This document shows, piece after piece, positions 1 through 6,362 of a stretch of DNA of 14,601 nucleotides. The position numbers and the translations under genes are program-made. The stretch is from Chloroflexota bacterium (GTDB lineage Bacteria; Chloroflexota; Limnocylindria; P2-11E): assembly GCA_016875665.1 (NCBI GenBank), contig VGPA01000012.1, forward strand, positions 1-14,601. The letters are read 5' to 3'. The notes beneath the pieces were generated by a model that was not told the origin of the DNA, did not search any database, and saw nothing but the letters and a program-made list of their open reading frames with translations. Each line of letters opens with the position of its first letter. Positions within the stretch are counted from its first letter, which is position 1.

Positions 1-944
1 GCGCGCGGCAGGACCGCCTGACCAAGCCGCGCGGCAGCCTGGGCCGGCTCGAGGACCTGGCGGTGGCGCTCGCGGGCATGCGTGGCGAGGTGCCGCGCTC
101 GCTGCCCCGGCGTGCGGTGGTGGTGATGGCGGCGGACCACGGCGTCGCGGCGGAAGGCGTGTCGGCCTATCCCGCGTCGGTGACCGCGCAGATGGTCGCG
201 AATTTCGCGAGCGGCGGTGCCGCGATCAACGTGCTCGCGCGCGTGGCGGGCGCGCGCCTGCGCGTGGTCGACATGGGCGTGGGCACCGGAACCGCGAACA
301 TGCGCCGCGCGCCGGCGCTCTCGCGCGAGGCGGCGGAGCGCGCGCTCCTGCGCGGCGCCGCGGTGCTCGACGAGGAGGCGGACGCCGGCCTCGATCTGGT
401 CGCCACGGGGGAGATGGGCATCGCGAACACGACGGCCGCCAGCGCGATCGCCGCGGCGCTGACCGGCATGCCCGTGGCCGAGGTGGTCGGCCGGGGCAGC
501 GGAATCGACGGCGCCGGCCTGGCCCGGAAGGTTGCCGTGATCGAGGACGCTCTGCGGCTGCACCGGCCCGGGCCCGGCGATCCGCTCGGCGTCCTCACAG
601 CGGTGGGCGGGCTCGAGATCGCCGGTCTCGCCGGGCTCGTCCTCCGCGCCGCGGGGCGGCGCATCCCGGTCGTGCTCGACGGCTTCATCTCCGGCGCCGC
701 CGCGGCCGTGGCCGACGCGCTCGCGCCCGCGTGCCGCCCGTACCTCATCGCCGCGCATCGCTCGGCGGAGCCGGGCCATCAGGCGCTGCTCGCGCGGCTG
801 GGGCTCTCTCCGCTCCTCGACCTGGGCCTGCGCCTGGGCGAGGGAAGCGGCGCCGCGCTCGGCCTCCCCTTGGTCGAGGCGGCGGCGCGCATCCACCATG
901 AGATGGCGACGTTCGGTGAAGCGGGAGTGGATGAGCAGTCATGA
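1..944 (+). CDS. cobT: Nicotinate-nucleotide--dimethylbenzimidazole phosphoribosyltransferase, 5' end outside window
   Basis: CobT transfers phosphoribose from nicotinate mononucleotide to 5,6-dimethylbenzimidazole, giving alpha-ribazole phosphate for the lower ligand of cobalamin; it is cytosolic. The reading frame is open from position 3 to a TGA at 942-944 (313 residues seen, family about 350), so only the first few tens of residues are missing. Visible family motifs are the N-terminal LTKPRGSLGRLEDLA (codons from about 21), the AADHGV segment, GEMGIANTTAA near 411-440, and the C-terminal LGEGSGA, whose glutamate (codon 840-842) matches the catalytic base of Salmonella CobT. An internal GTG at 63 is not the start because conserved sequence continues upstream of it. 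The next gene is a CobC-type phosphatase, the expected partner that dephosphorylates alpha-ribazole phosphate. Family assignment is secure. Confidence 0.95.
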   Translation, partial: ARQDRLTKPRGSLGRLEDLAVALAGMRGEVPRSLPRRAVVVMAADHGVAAEGVSAYPASVTAQMVANFASGGAAINVLARVAGARLRVVDMGVGTGTANMRRAPALSREAAERALLRGAAVLDEEADAGLDLVATGEMGIANTTAASAIAAALTGMPVAEVVGRGSGIDGAGLARKVAVIEDALRLHRPGPGDPLGVLTAVGGLEIAGLAGLVLRAAGRRIPVVLDGFISGAAAAVADALAPACRPYLIAAHRSAEPGHQALLARLGLSPLLDLGLRLGEGSGAALGLPLVEAAARIHHEMATFGEAGVDEQS

Positions 945-973
945 GCAAAGGTCCGGGCGGAGTGTTGAGTTGA
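941..973 (+). other. Ten-codon ORF linking cobT stop to phosphatase start (possible coupling relay)
   Basis: An ATG at 941 overlaps the cobT stop as ATGA. It opens a frame of ten codons (MSKGPGGVLS) that ends in a TGA at 971-973, and that TGA overlaps the preferred TTG start of the phosphatase as TTGA. The arrangement would let ribosomes pass from cobT to the phosphatase by two successive stop/start overlaps. The peptide itself shows no family resemblance. In such GC-rich DNA this could be chance, so it is listed as a possible coupling element and not as a gene. Confidence 0.25.
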
Positions 974-1698
974 CGGTCTATCTGGCGCGGCATGCGCGGA
1001 CGTCGTGGACGGGCGTCCGCTACTGCGGCCGGGCGGATCCGCCGCTCGACGCCGCCGGGCGCGAGGAGGCGGCGCGCCTGGCGAAGTGGTTCCGCGCGCG
1101 ATCGCTCGTCCCGCCCACGATCATCGCGAGCCCCCAGGTGCGTGCGCTCCAGACCGCGCGTCCGATCGCCGAGGAGCTCGTGGCGCGCATCGAGACCGAC
1201 GAACGGCTGATCGAGGTCGACTTCGGCGAGGTGCAGGGGCTGACCTTCCAAGAGGTGGGCGAGCGCTTCCCCGACCTCGCCCCGCGCATCCTGGCCGGCG
1301 AGCTCGAGATCGACTGGCCGGGCGGCGAGACCGCCGCGCAGATCCGCACGCGCGCCGCCGCTTTTTGGCGCGAGCGCGTCCAGACGCGCGCGGCCGACGT
1401 GATCGTGGTCGGCCACGGCCGCATGCTCGCCGCGATCCGCGGGCTCGTGAACGGCGGCGGCGCGACGCTCGCGCCCGCGTCGGTCGTGATGCTCGAGCAC
1501 GTCGAGTTCATGCCCGCGTCGGATGCGAGCACCTGCGGCCATCCCCTCGCGGGCGGAAAGGTGGTGTGCGTGATCTGCGTGCAGCAGCGGATGTGCCTCG
1601 ACTGCGGGCCCACGCACATCTGCTTTCGCGACTGCGCGCCCGCGGGCTGCCGGCCGGGCGGTTGCACGCGCCTGCTGCACGATGCGGTGGACGCCTAG
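970..1698 (+). CDS. Histidine phosphatase (alpha-ribazole phosphatase/CobC-like) with cysteine-rich tail
   Basis: Phosphoglycerate-mutase-fold histidine phosphatase, most likely alpha-ribazole-5'-phosphate phosphatase acting after CobT. From the TTG at 970 the protein has 242 residues and opens MTVYLARHAR, with catalytic R7-H8 (RHA replaces the usual RHG), SPQVRALQTA (R58), EVDFGEVQG and GHGR with the second histidine H149. The TTG start has GGAG at 959-962, 7 nt upstream, and gives the usual family N-terminus; in-frame ATGs at 898 and 931 add residues without homology. After residue 185 the protein leaves the fold and ends in a tail with C189, C200, C203, C209, C212, C218, C222, C227 and C232, including two CxxC pairs, a likely zinc or Fe-S knuckle. 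Codon use in the tail matches the rest of the gene, so it looks truly coded. The phosphatase family is sure, the substrate is inferred from cobT, and the tail's role is unknown. Confidence 0.88.
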   Translation: MTVYLARHARTSWTGVRYCGRADPPLDAAGREEAARLAKWFRARSLVPPTIIASPQVRALQTARPIAEELVARIETDERLIEVDFGEVQGLTFQEVGERFPDLAPRILAGELEIDWPGGETAAQIRTRAAAFWRERVQTRAADVIVVGHGRMLAAIRGLVNGGGATLAPASVVMLEHVEFMPASDASTCGHPLAGGKVVCVICVQQRMCLDCGPTHICFRDCAPAGCRPGGCTRLLHDAVDA

Positions 1699-1738
1699 CA
1701 CGCGCCTGCGCGGGCTGGCGTGCCCCGGCCCGGTGGCC

Positions 1739-1744
1739 GACAAT
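1739..1744 (+). promoter_or_regulatory. Candidate -10 element (GACAAT) for a leaderless regulator gene
   Basis: GACAAT differs from the TANNNT-type -10 only at its first base. It ends 6 nt before the GTG at 1751, the spacing expected when transcription starts at or next to the start codon. No Shine-Dalgarno sequence precedes that GTG. No convincing -35 is seen. Confidence 0.35.
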
Positions 1745-1750
1745 CGCTTC

Positions 1751-2443
1751 GTGGCGGCGAAGGCGGCGAAAGCCGAAGGCGAGGGCGCGGTCTCCGACAC
1801 GGTCGAGCGCTATCTCGAGGCGATCTTCTACATCGACGGCGAGGGCGAGGTGGTCCGCGCCTCCCGAGTCGCCGACTGGCTCGGGGTCTCGCAGCCGACG
1901 ACCGGCGCCGCCATCCAGCGCATGATCCGGGACGGCATGCTGCGCCTGGGCGCCGCAAAGGAGCTCGAGCTCACCAAGCGCGGGCGCGATCTCGCCGGCG
2001 AGATCGTGCGGCGGCATCGCATCGCCGAGCGCTGGCTGGTGGACGTCCTGAAGATGGACTGGCTCGAGGCCGACGTCGAAGCGGGACGCCTCGAGCACGG
2101 CATGTCGGCCGCGGTGGCCGACCGCCTCCACGACCTGCTCGGCCGCCCGAGCACCTGTCCGCACGGCAACCCCATCCCGGGCGCGGCAGGCAAGCGCCGC
2201 CCGGAGCGGATGCTCGCTTCGCTCGCGCCTGGCGAGTCGGCCGCCCTCCTGCGCGTGTCCGAAGTCGCCGAGCGCGAGGCGCCGGACCTGCTGCGGTTCC
2301 TCGGCGAGAGCGGCTTCACGCTGAACGGCCGCATCGAGGTCGTCGGCCACAGCCGCGGCGCGGGCACGGTCACGGTCAAAGTGGGCGGCCGCCGCGTCTC
2401 GATGTCCAGCGAGGTCGCGCGCCGCATCTGGGTGGAGGCCTAG
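1751..2443 (+). CDS. DtxR/MntR-family (metal-dependent) transcriptional regulator
   Basis: Cytosolic DNA-binding regulator of the DtxR/IdeR/MntR family, 230 residues from GTG 1751. Order of parts: winged helix (about 15-80; VERYLEAIFYI, then GVSQPTTGAAIQRMIRDG as recognition region), dimerisation/metal domain (about 85-145; RRHRIAERWL, RLEHGMS, CPHGNPIPG), and a C-terminal FeoA/SH3-like domain (about 155-230). Aligned by eye to DtxR, H79, E83, E105 and H106 are kept (here H89, E93, E115, H116), while M10, H98 and C102 are replaced by R20, D108 and G112, so metal selectivity may be altered or lost. GTG 1751 is chosen because of the -10-like GACAAT just upstream; GTG 1733 and ATG 1682 are also in frame, the latter overlapping the phosphatase. 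It may regulate neighbours or metal transport elsewhere. Its stop codon overlaps the stop of the opposite-strand pseudogene in the palindrome GGCCTAGGCC. Confidence 0.85.
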   Translation: MAAKAAKAEGEGAVSDTVERYLEAIFYIDGEGEVVRASRVADWLGVSQPTTGAAIQRMIRDGMLRLGAAKELELTKRGRDLAGEIVRRHRIAERWLVDVLKMDWLEADVEAGRLEHGMSAAVADRLHDLLGRPSTCPHGNPIPGAAGKRRPERMLASLAPGESAALLRVSEVAEREAPDLLRFLGESGFTLNGRIEVVGHSRGAGTVTVKVGGRRVSMSSEVARRIWVEA

Positions 2444-2901
2444 GCCGGACCCGACCCCAGCGCGAGGCGCCGCACCTGCTCGCGCTCGGCCTCACCGAGC
2501 CGCCAGTCCACGGCCCGGATGTTCTGGTCGAGTTGCTCCGTGGTGCGCGCGCCGACGATGACGGTCGCGCACTCCGCTTGCGAGAGGAGCCACGCGATCG
2601 CGAGGTCTCCCGTGCTGCGTCCGCGTTCGCGCGCCCAGGGCTTGAGGCGCTCCGTCGCGGCGATGCCGTCGTCGGTGAGTTCCCCGCGATCGCGGAGCTC
2701 GGCCTCGCGGCTGTCCGCGAGCGTCTGGCCCAGGGCGTACTTGCCCGTGAGCGTCCCGGCCATGAGCGGCTGCTACGCGATGATCCCGAACCCCAGCTCG
2801 CGCGAGGCCGGAAGCAGGTGCGGGTCGTCCAGCCCCTGGATGAGACTCCACCGGTTCTCGGCGGCGATCCAGGGTGCCCATCCCTTCCGCTCCGTGACGC
2901 C
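2440..2901 (-). pseudogene. Aldo/keto reductase remnant (C-terminal half, in-frame stop)
   Basis: Read on the minus strand, the sequence gives the C-terminal part of an NADPH-dependent aldo/keto reductase: TERKGWAPW, AAENRWSLIQG, LLPASRELGFGIIA, then a TAG at 2773-2775, then QPLMAGTLTGKYALG and on through AWLLSQAECATVIVGART to the natural C-terminus LALGSGPA and a TAG at 2440-2442. Homologues have tyrosine at the stop position (IIxYxPL), so a TAC/TAT to TAG change explains it. About 150 residues remain of a usual 310-330; the NADPH-barrel start and the catalytic D-Y-K-H residues are gone. Homology ends near 2898, where an unrelated + strand fragment starts. An ATG at 2763 leaves 107 codons open, but that product would lack the catalytic half. 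Confidence 0.8.
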
Positions 2902-2918
2902 GAGCACGCGGCGACACC

Positions 2919-3215
2919 GTGAACAGCCAGCGCTTCCTCGCCGGTCCTGACAACCTGCTGCTCGTCGACTTCAAGTGGACCAAGGTCCGGCCCAACGTCG
3001 CCCGCGCGTTCGAGATGAGCGCGGACGGCCGGACCCTCACCGTGCGGCTGCGCCGCGGCATGCGCTGGTCCAACGGCGACGCCTTCACCGCGGACGACGT
3101 GCTGTTCTGGTACGAGGACATCTACAAGAACAGGGAGCTCGTGCCTGCGCCGACGGCGAACCTGCTCGTCCGCGGCAAGGAGGTGACGATCGAGAAGGTC
3201 GACCAGTACACGGAG
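2919..3215 (+). pseudogene. Fragment of a family 5 ABC-transporter substrate-binding protein
   Basis: About 100 codons resemble part of the N-terminal lobe of peptide/oligopeptide-binding proteins (SBP_bac_5): TKVRPNVARAFEMSADGRT, TVRLRRGMRWSNGDAF, TADDVLFWYEDIYKN, then GKEVTIEKVDQYT. Full proteins have about 550-650 residues, begin with a lipoprotein signal peptide and bind extracellular solutes. Here no signal peptide exists, an in-frame TGA lies at 2895-2897, and homology stops near codon 98. The frame then runs without a stop into an unrelated LDH2-type C-terminus, making a 154-codon chimeric ORF (GTG 2919 to TAG 3383). No permease or ATPase gene is nearby. It is almost certainly nonfunctional debris. 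Confidence 0.72.
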
Positions 3216-3224
3216 GTCCACGCG

Positions 3225-3383
3225 TCGAAGCCCATGCAGGGCGTCGAGCGCGTGCGCCTGCCCGGCGAGCGCCGCATGCGCGCCGCCGCTGAGCGGCGCG
3301 TGTCGGGCATCCCGATCCCGGACGACCACGTCACCCGCCTCCGGCCGCTCGCCGATGAGCTCGGGGTGCCCTTCCCGCTCTAG
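3225..3383 (+). pseudogene. C-terminal remnant of an LDH2/YlbC-family oxidoreductase
   Basis: The last about 50 codons of the chimeric frame read VERVRLPGERRM, AAAERRVSGIPIPDDHV, LRPLADELGVPFPL and then a stop. This matches the C-terminal pattern of malate/lactate dehydrogenase-like LDH2 proteins. The intact LDH2 gene in this window (10122-11183) ends with the same arrangement: PGER, a stretch rich in A, K and R, GIAID, about ten residues, then LGVAVP. Everything upstream of this tail is missing. The join to the substrate-binding-protein fragment falls between about 3213 and 3230. Confidence 0.55.
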
Positions 3384-3465
3384 GAAGGCGGACTCGTCGG
3401 CGCGATGGCGAGCGAGAGGCCTCGCGACTGCATGGACATTGGGTTCCTGCATAGACCCTGCTGGG

Positions 3466-3471
3466 TATGCT
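3466..3471 (+). promoter_or_regulatory. Candidate -10 element (TATGCT) for the catabolic operon
   Basis: TATGCT fits TANNNT and lies 46 nt upstream of the chosen GTG start at 3518. Transcription would start about 3478, inside the first arm of the dyad at 3473-3497. The best upstream partner, TTCCTG at 3444-3449 with a 16-nt gap, is a poor -35. This is the only gene-free stretch in front of the seven-gene operon, so a promoter is expected here. Confidence 0.4.
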
Positions 3472-3472
3472 T

Positions 3473-3497
3473 GCCGATAACGATCCCAGGTATCGGC
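3473..3497. promoter_or_regulatory. Perfect 7-bp inverted repeat, candidate operator
   Basis: GCCGATA (3473-3479) and TATCGGC (3491-3497) are exact inverted copies separated by 11 nt, giving half-site spacing of 18 nt. The dyad lies just downstream of the TATGCT hexamer and over the predicted transcription start, a common place for a repressor to block a catabolic operon. It could alternatively form a hairpin in the 5' leader. No regulator gene for it is evident nearby apart from the DtxR-family gene at 1751-2443. Confidence 0.45.
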
Positions 3498-3517
3498 CAT
3501 CCGCGAGGGAGGACCCT

Positions 3518-4819
3518 GTGACTACCAGCGTCGCGCCGGCTGTCCGCCGCCCGAATATCGGGATCACGCCGCCCGGCCCGAAGGCCGCGGAGTGGATCGC
3601 GCGCGACGGCAAGGCGCTGTCGCCCTCGTTCACGCGGCCATACCCCCTGGTGATGGACCGGGGCGAAGGCCTGTGGGTGACGGACGTCGACGGCAACGAG
3701 TACCTCGACTTCACCGCGGGCATCGCGGTCGGCTCGACCGGCCACTCGCACCCGAAGGTCGTCGAGGCAATCGAGACGCAGGCGCGCAGGTTCTTCCACA
3801 TGAGCGGTACGGACTTCTACTACGAGCCCGAGATCCGCTTGGCGGAGCGGCTGGCGAAGAACGCGCCGGTGAAGCAGGACGCGAAGGTGTTCTTCACGAA
3901 CTCCGGCGCCGAGGCGGTCGAGGGGGCCTTCAAGCTCGCGCGCTGGTCGACCAAGCGGCCGAACACGATCGCCTTCTACGGCGCGTTCCACGGCCGGACG
4001 ATGGGCGCGCTCTCGCTCACCGGCAGCAAGGCGGTGCAGCGCGACGGCTTCGGCCCCCTCGTCCCGGGCGTCTGGCACGTGCCGTACCCCTCCGCGGGTC
4101 CGGGAGGCACGACGAGCGACGAGACGTTCGATCGAATCGAGGAGATCTTCCACACGGTCGCAAAGCCCCAGACGTTCGCCGCGGTGTTCGTCGAACCGAT
4201 CCAGGGCGAGGGCGGCTACATCGTTCCGCCCGCCGACTTCCTGCCGCGGCTCCGCGCGCTCACGCGGGAGCACGGCATCCTGCTCGTCTGTGACGAAATC
4301 CAGAGCGGCATGGGCCGGACCGGCACCATGTACGCCATCGAGCACGCGAAGGTGCAGCCGGACATCGTCACGCTCGCAAAGGGCATCGCCTCAGGCATGC
4401 CGCTCGGCGCGATCATCGCCGGAGGGGGGATCATGGCCTGGCCGCCGGGCTCCCACGGCAGCACGTTCGGCGGCAACCCGGTGTGTTGCGCGGCCGGCCT
4501 CGCGACGCTCGACCTCATTGAAGGCGGGCTGATGCGCAACGCGGCCACGGTCGGCACCACGCTGGGCGAGGGCCTGAGGGAGCTCCAGCGCAAGTACCCG
4601 AAGAAGGTGCGGGACGCGCGCGGCCGCGGCCTGATGCAGGCGATCGAGCTCGAGTCCGGCGAGAAGTCGACCGCCCTCATGTTGGACGCGTTCGAGCGCG
4701 GGCTCCTCGTTCTTCCGACCGGCGCGCAGGCGCTCCGGCTCAGCCCGGCGCTCACCGCATCCGAGGCCGAGGTCCAGGTCTGCGTCGAGATCCTCGACGC
4801 GGCGCTGGCGAAGCTCTGA
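3518..4819 (+). CDS. Class III (omega) aminotransferase, GABA/acetylornithine/lysine type
   Basis: Fold-type I PLP enzyme of 433 residues that moves an amino group from an omega-amine (lysine, ornithine, GABA or 5-aminovalerate) to a 2-oxoacid. Motifs: TNSGAEA (127-133, phosphate binding), FHGRTMGA (158-165), EPIQGEGG (226-233), CDEIQSGMGRTG (258-269, D259 on the PLP ring nitrogen) and TLAKGI with the Schiff-base lysine K288. GTG 3518 is chosen because GAGGGAGGA (3505-3513) sits 4 nt upstream; an in-frame ATG at 3467 overlaps the promoter and dyad. The N-terminus NIGITPPGPKA resembles the group that in Thermococcales includes broad-range amino-acid racemases and ornithine aminotransferase, so racemase activity is a real alternative. 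The stop overlaps the next start as TGATG. Coupling to an ALDH7 gene favours lysine 6-aminotransferase or a related role. Confidence 0.9.
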   Translation: MTTSVAPAVRRPNIGITPPGPKAAEWIARDGKALSPSFTRPYPLVMDRGEGLWVTDVDGNEYLDFTAGIAVGSTGHSHPKVVEAIETQARRFFHMSGTDFYYEPEIRLAERLAKNAPVKQDAKVFFTNSGAEAVEGAFKLARWSTKRPNTIAFYGAFHGRTMGALSLTGSKAVQRDGFGPLVPGVWHVPYPSAGPGGTTSDETFDRIEEIFHTVAKPQTFAAVFVEPIQGEGGYIVPPADFLPRLRALTREHGILLVCDEIQSGMGRTGTMYAIEHAKVQPDIVTLAKGIASGMPLGAIIAGGGIMAWPPGSHGSTFGGNPVCCAAGLATLDLIEGGLMRNAATVGTTLGEGLRELQRKYPKKVRDARGRGLMQAIELESGEKSTALMLDAFERGLLVLPTGAQALRLSPALTASEAEVQVCVEILDAALAKL

Positions 4820-6348
4820 TGCGCGGCGAAGCGATCCTCGCGCGCTTCGGCATCGCGCCGGGCGCGACGGTGTCCGGCGTCGCGTACGGCGGCCGCTTCG
4901 CGGCGGCCGGCGGTGCGGTCACCGAGACATACGACCCGACCACCGGAGCGCTGCTCGCGCGCGTCACCGGCGCGTCGAAGGACGACTACGACAAGGCCGC
5001 ATCCGCGGCACGCGACGCGTTCCTCCGCTGGCGAGCGGCGCCCGCGCCGGTGCGCGGCGAGTTCGTCCGTCGCCTCGGCGAGGCGTTCCGCGCGCGCAAG
5101 GAGGATCTCGCGCAGCTCATCAGCCTGGAGAACGGCAAAATCCTCACCGAGGGCCGCGGCGAGATCCAGGAGGTCATCGACATCTGCGACCTCGCGGTCG
5201 GGCAGTCGCGCCAGCTGTTCGGCCGGGTCATCGTCTCCGAGCGGCGCGAGCACCGGGTGCTGGAGCAGTGGCATCCGATGGGCGTGCTCGGGATCATCTC
5301 GGCGTTCAACTTCCCGGCCGCGGTGCCGGGCTGGGGCTGGGCGCTCGCGCTGGTGTGCGGCGACACGATCCTGTGGAAGCCCTCGAGCCTCACGCCCCTT
5401 GTGTCGATCGCCTGCCAGCAGATCTTCCACGACGTCACCAACGGCACCGAGGCCGAGGGGGTGTTCGCGCTCGTGGTCGGCGAGGGCCGCACCGTCGGGC
5501 AGACGATGCTCGACGACCGGCGCGTACCGCTCATCCAGGCCACCGGGTCGTGTGACCTCGGCGAGCGCGTGACCGCCGCTCTCGGCAAGCGCGGCGGCAA
5601 GTCGATCCTGGAGCTCGGCGGCAACAACGCGGTCGTGGTCCTCGCCGATGCGGACCTCGACCTCGCGCTGCCCTCCGTCGTGTTCGGGTCGGTCGGCACC
5701 GCGGGCCAGCGCTGCACGTCGACGCGGCGGCTCCTGCTCGAGCGCTCCATCGCGCCCCGGTTCGTGGAGCGCCTGCAGAAGGCCTACGCCACCGTGCAGA
5801 TCGGCGACCCGCTCGACGAGCGCACCCTCATGGGGCCGCTCATCTCGAAGCAGGCCGTGGCGGACTACACCGCCGGCCTCACGGAGATCCGTAGGCAGGG
5901 CGGGAAGCTCGTCGCCGGGGGCAACGCGCTCGAGAAGGGCGGCGGCTACTTCGTCGAGCCCGCGATCGTGCGCTCGACCAAGGACATGCCGATCGTGGCC
6001 GAGGAGATCTTCGCCCCCATCCTCCACGTGATCGAGGTCGGCTCCCTGGAGGAGGCGATCGAGGTCAACAACGCCGTCCCGCAGGGCCTTTCGAGCGGCA
6101 TCTTCACGAACGACCTGCGCAAGGCCGACACCTGGATCTCCGCGGTCGGCTCGGACTGCGGCATGGCGAACGTGAACGCCGGGACATCCGGCGCCGAGAT
6201 CGGTGGGGCCTTCGGCGGCGAGAAGATGACCGGAGGCGGCCGCCAGTCGGGTTCCGACGCGTGGAAGGGGTACATGCGGCGCCAGACCAATACAGTGAAC
6301 TACGGCTCTGCGGCGGTCCTCGCCCAGGGCGTGAAATTCGACGTCTAG
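4819..6348 (+). CDS. ALDH7-family aldehyde dehydrogenase (alpha-aminoadipate-semialdehyde/P6C type)
   Basis: NAD-dependent aldehyde dehydrogenase of 509 residues that closely follows the antiquitin/ALDH7A1 and AmaB pattern. This family oxidises alpha-aminoadipate 6-semialdehyde (in equilibrium with piperideine-6-carboxylate) to 2-aminoadipate in lysine breakdown. Seen are GEIQEVIDICDLAVGQSR (114-131, family-specific), ISAFNFPAAVPGW (160-172), WKPSS (186-190), ELGGNNA with general base E265, GTAGQRCTSTRR with nucleophile C299, and the ALDH7 C-terminal block SGAEIGGAFGGEK followed by SGSDAWKGYMRR and LAQGVKF. Length agrees with the family. It starts 1 nt inside the preceding aminotransferase stop, so the two are likely co-translated, and an aminotransferase making the semialdehyde followed by the dehydrogenase using it is a natural pair. 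Family is near certain; substrate is inferred from family. Confidence 0.93.
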   Translation: MRGEAILARFGIAPGATVSGVAYGGRFAAAGGAVTETYDPTTGALLARVTGASKDDYDKAASAARDAFLRWRAAPAPVRGEFVRRLGEAFRARKEDLAQLISLENGKILTEGRGEIQEVIDICDLAVGQSRQLFGRVIVSERREHRVLEQWHPMGVLGIISAFNFPAAVPGWGWALALVCGDTILWKPSSLTPLVSIACQQIFHDVTNGTEAEGVFALVVGEGRTVGQTMLDDRRVPLIQATGSCDLGERVTAALGKRGGKSILELGGNNAVVVLADADLDLALPSVVFGSVGTAGQRCTSTRRLLLERSIAPRFVERLQKAYATVQIGDPLDERTLMGPLISKQAVADYTAGLTEIRRQGGKLVAGGNALEKGGGYFVEPAIVRSTKDMPIVAEEIFAPILHVIEVGSLEEAIEVNNAVPQGLSSGIFTNDLRKADTWISAVGSDCGMANVNAGTSGAEIGGAFGGEKMTGGGRQSGSDAWKGYMRRQTNTVNYGSAAVLAQGVKFDV

Positions 6349-6362
6349 GGGTGGGAAGCACT

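Noticed and set aside
2919..3383. Treating the 154-codon ORF as a real small protein
   Set aside because: It joins pieces of two unrelated families, lacks a signal peptide and has an in-frame stop just upstream of the first piece.
3412..3425. Small hairpin GCGAG-AGGC-CTCGC as a terminator
   Set aside because: Only a 5-bp stem and no following T-run; such stems are common by chance in GC-rich DNA.
3467..3517. ATG 3467 as start of the aminotransferase
   Set aside because: It lies within the promoter-like hexamer and before the dyad and has no ribosome site, whereas GTG 3518 has a strong one.
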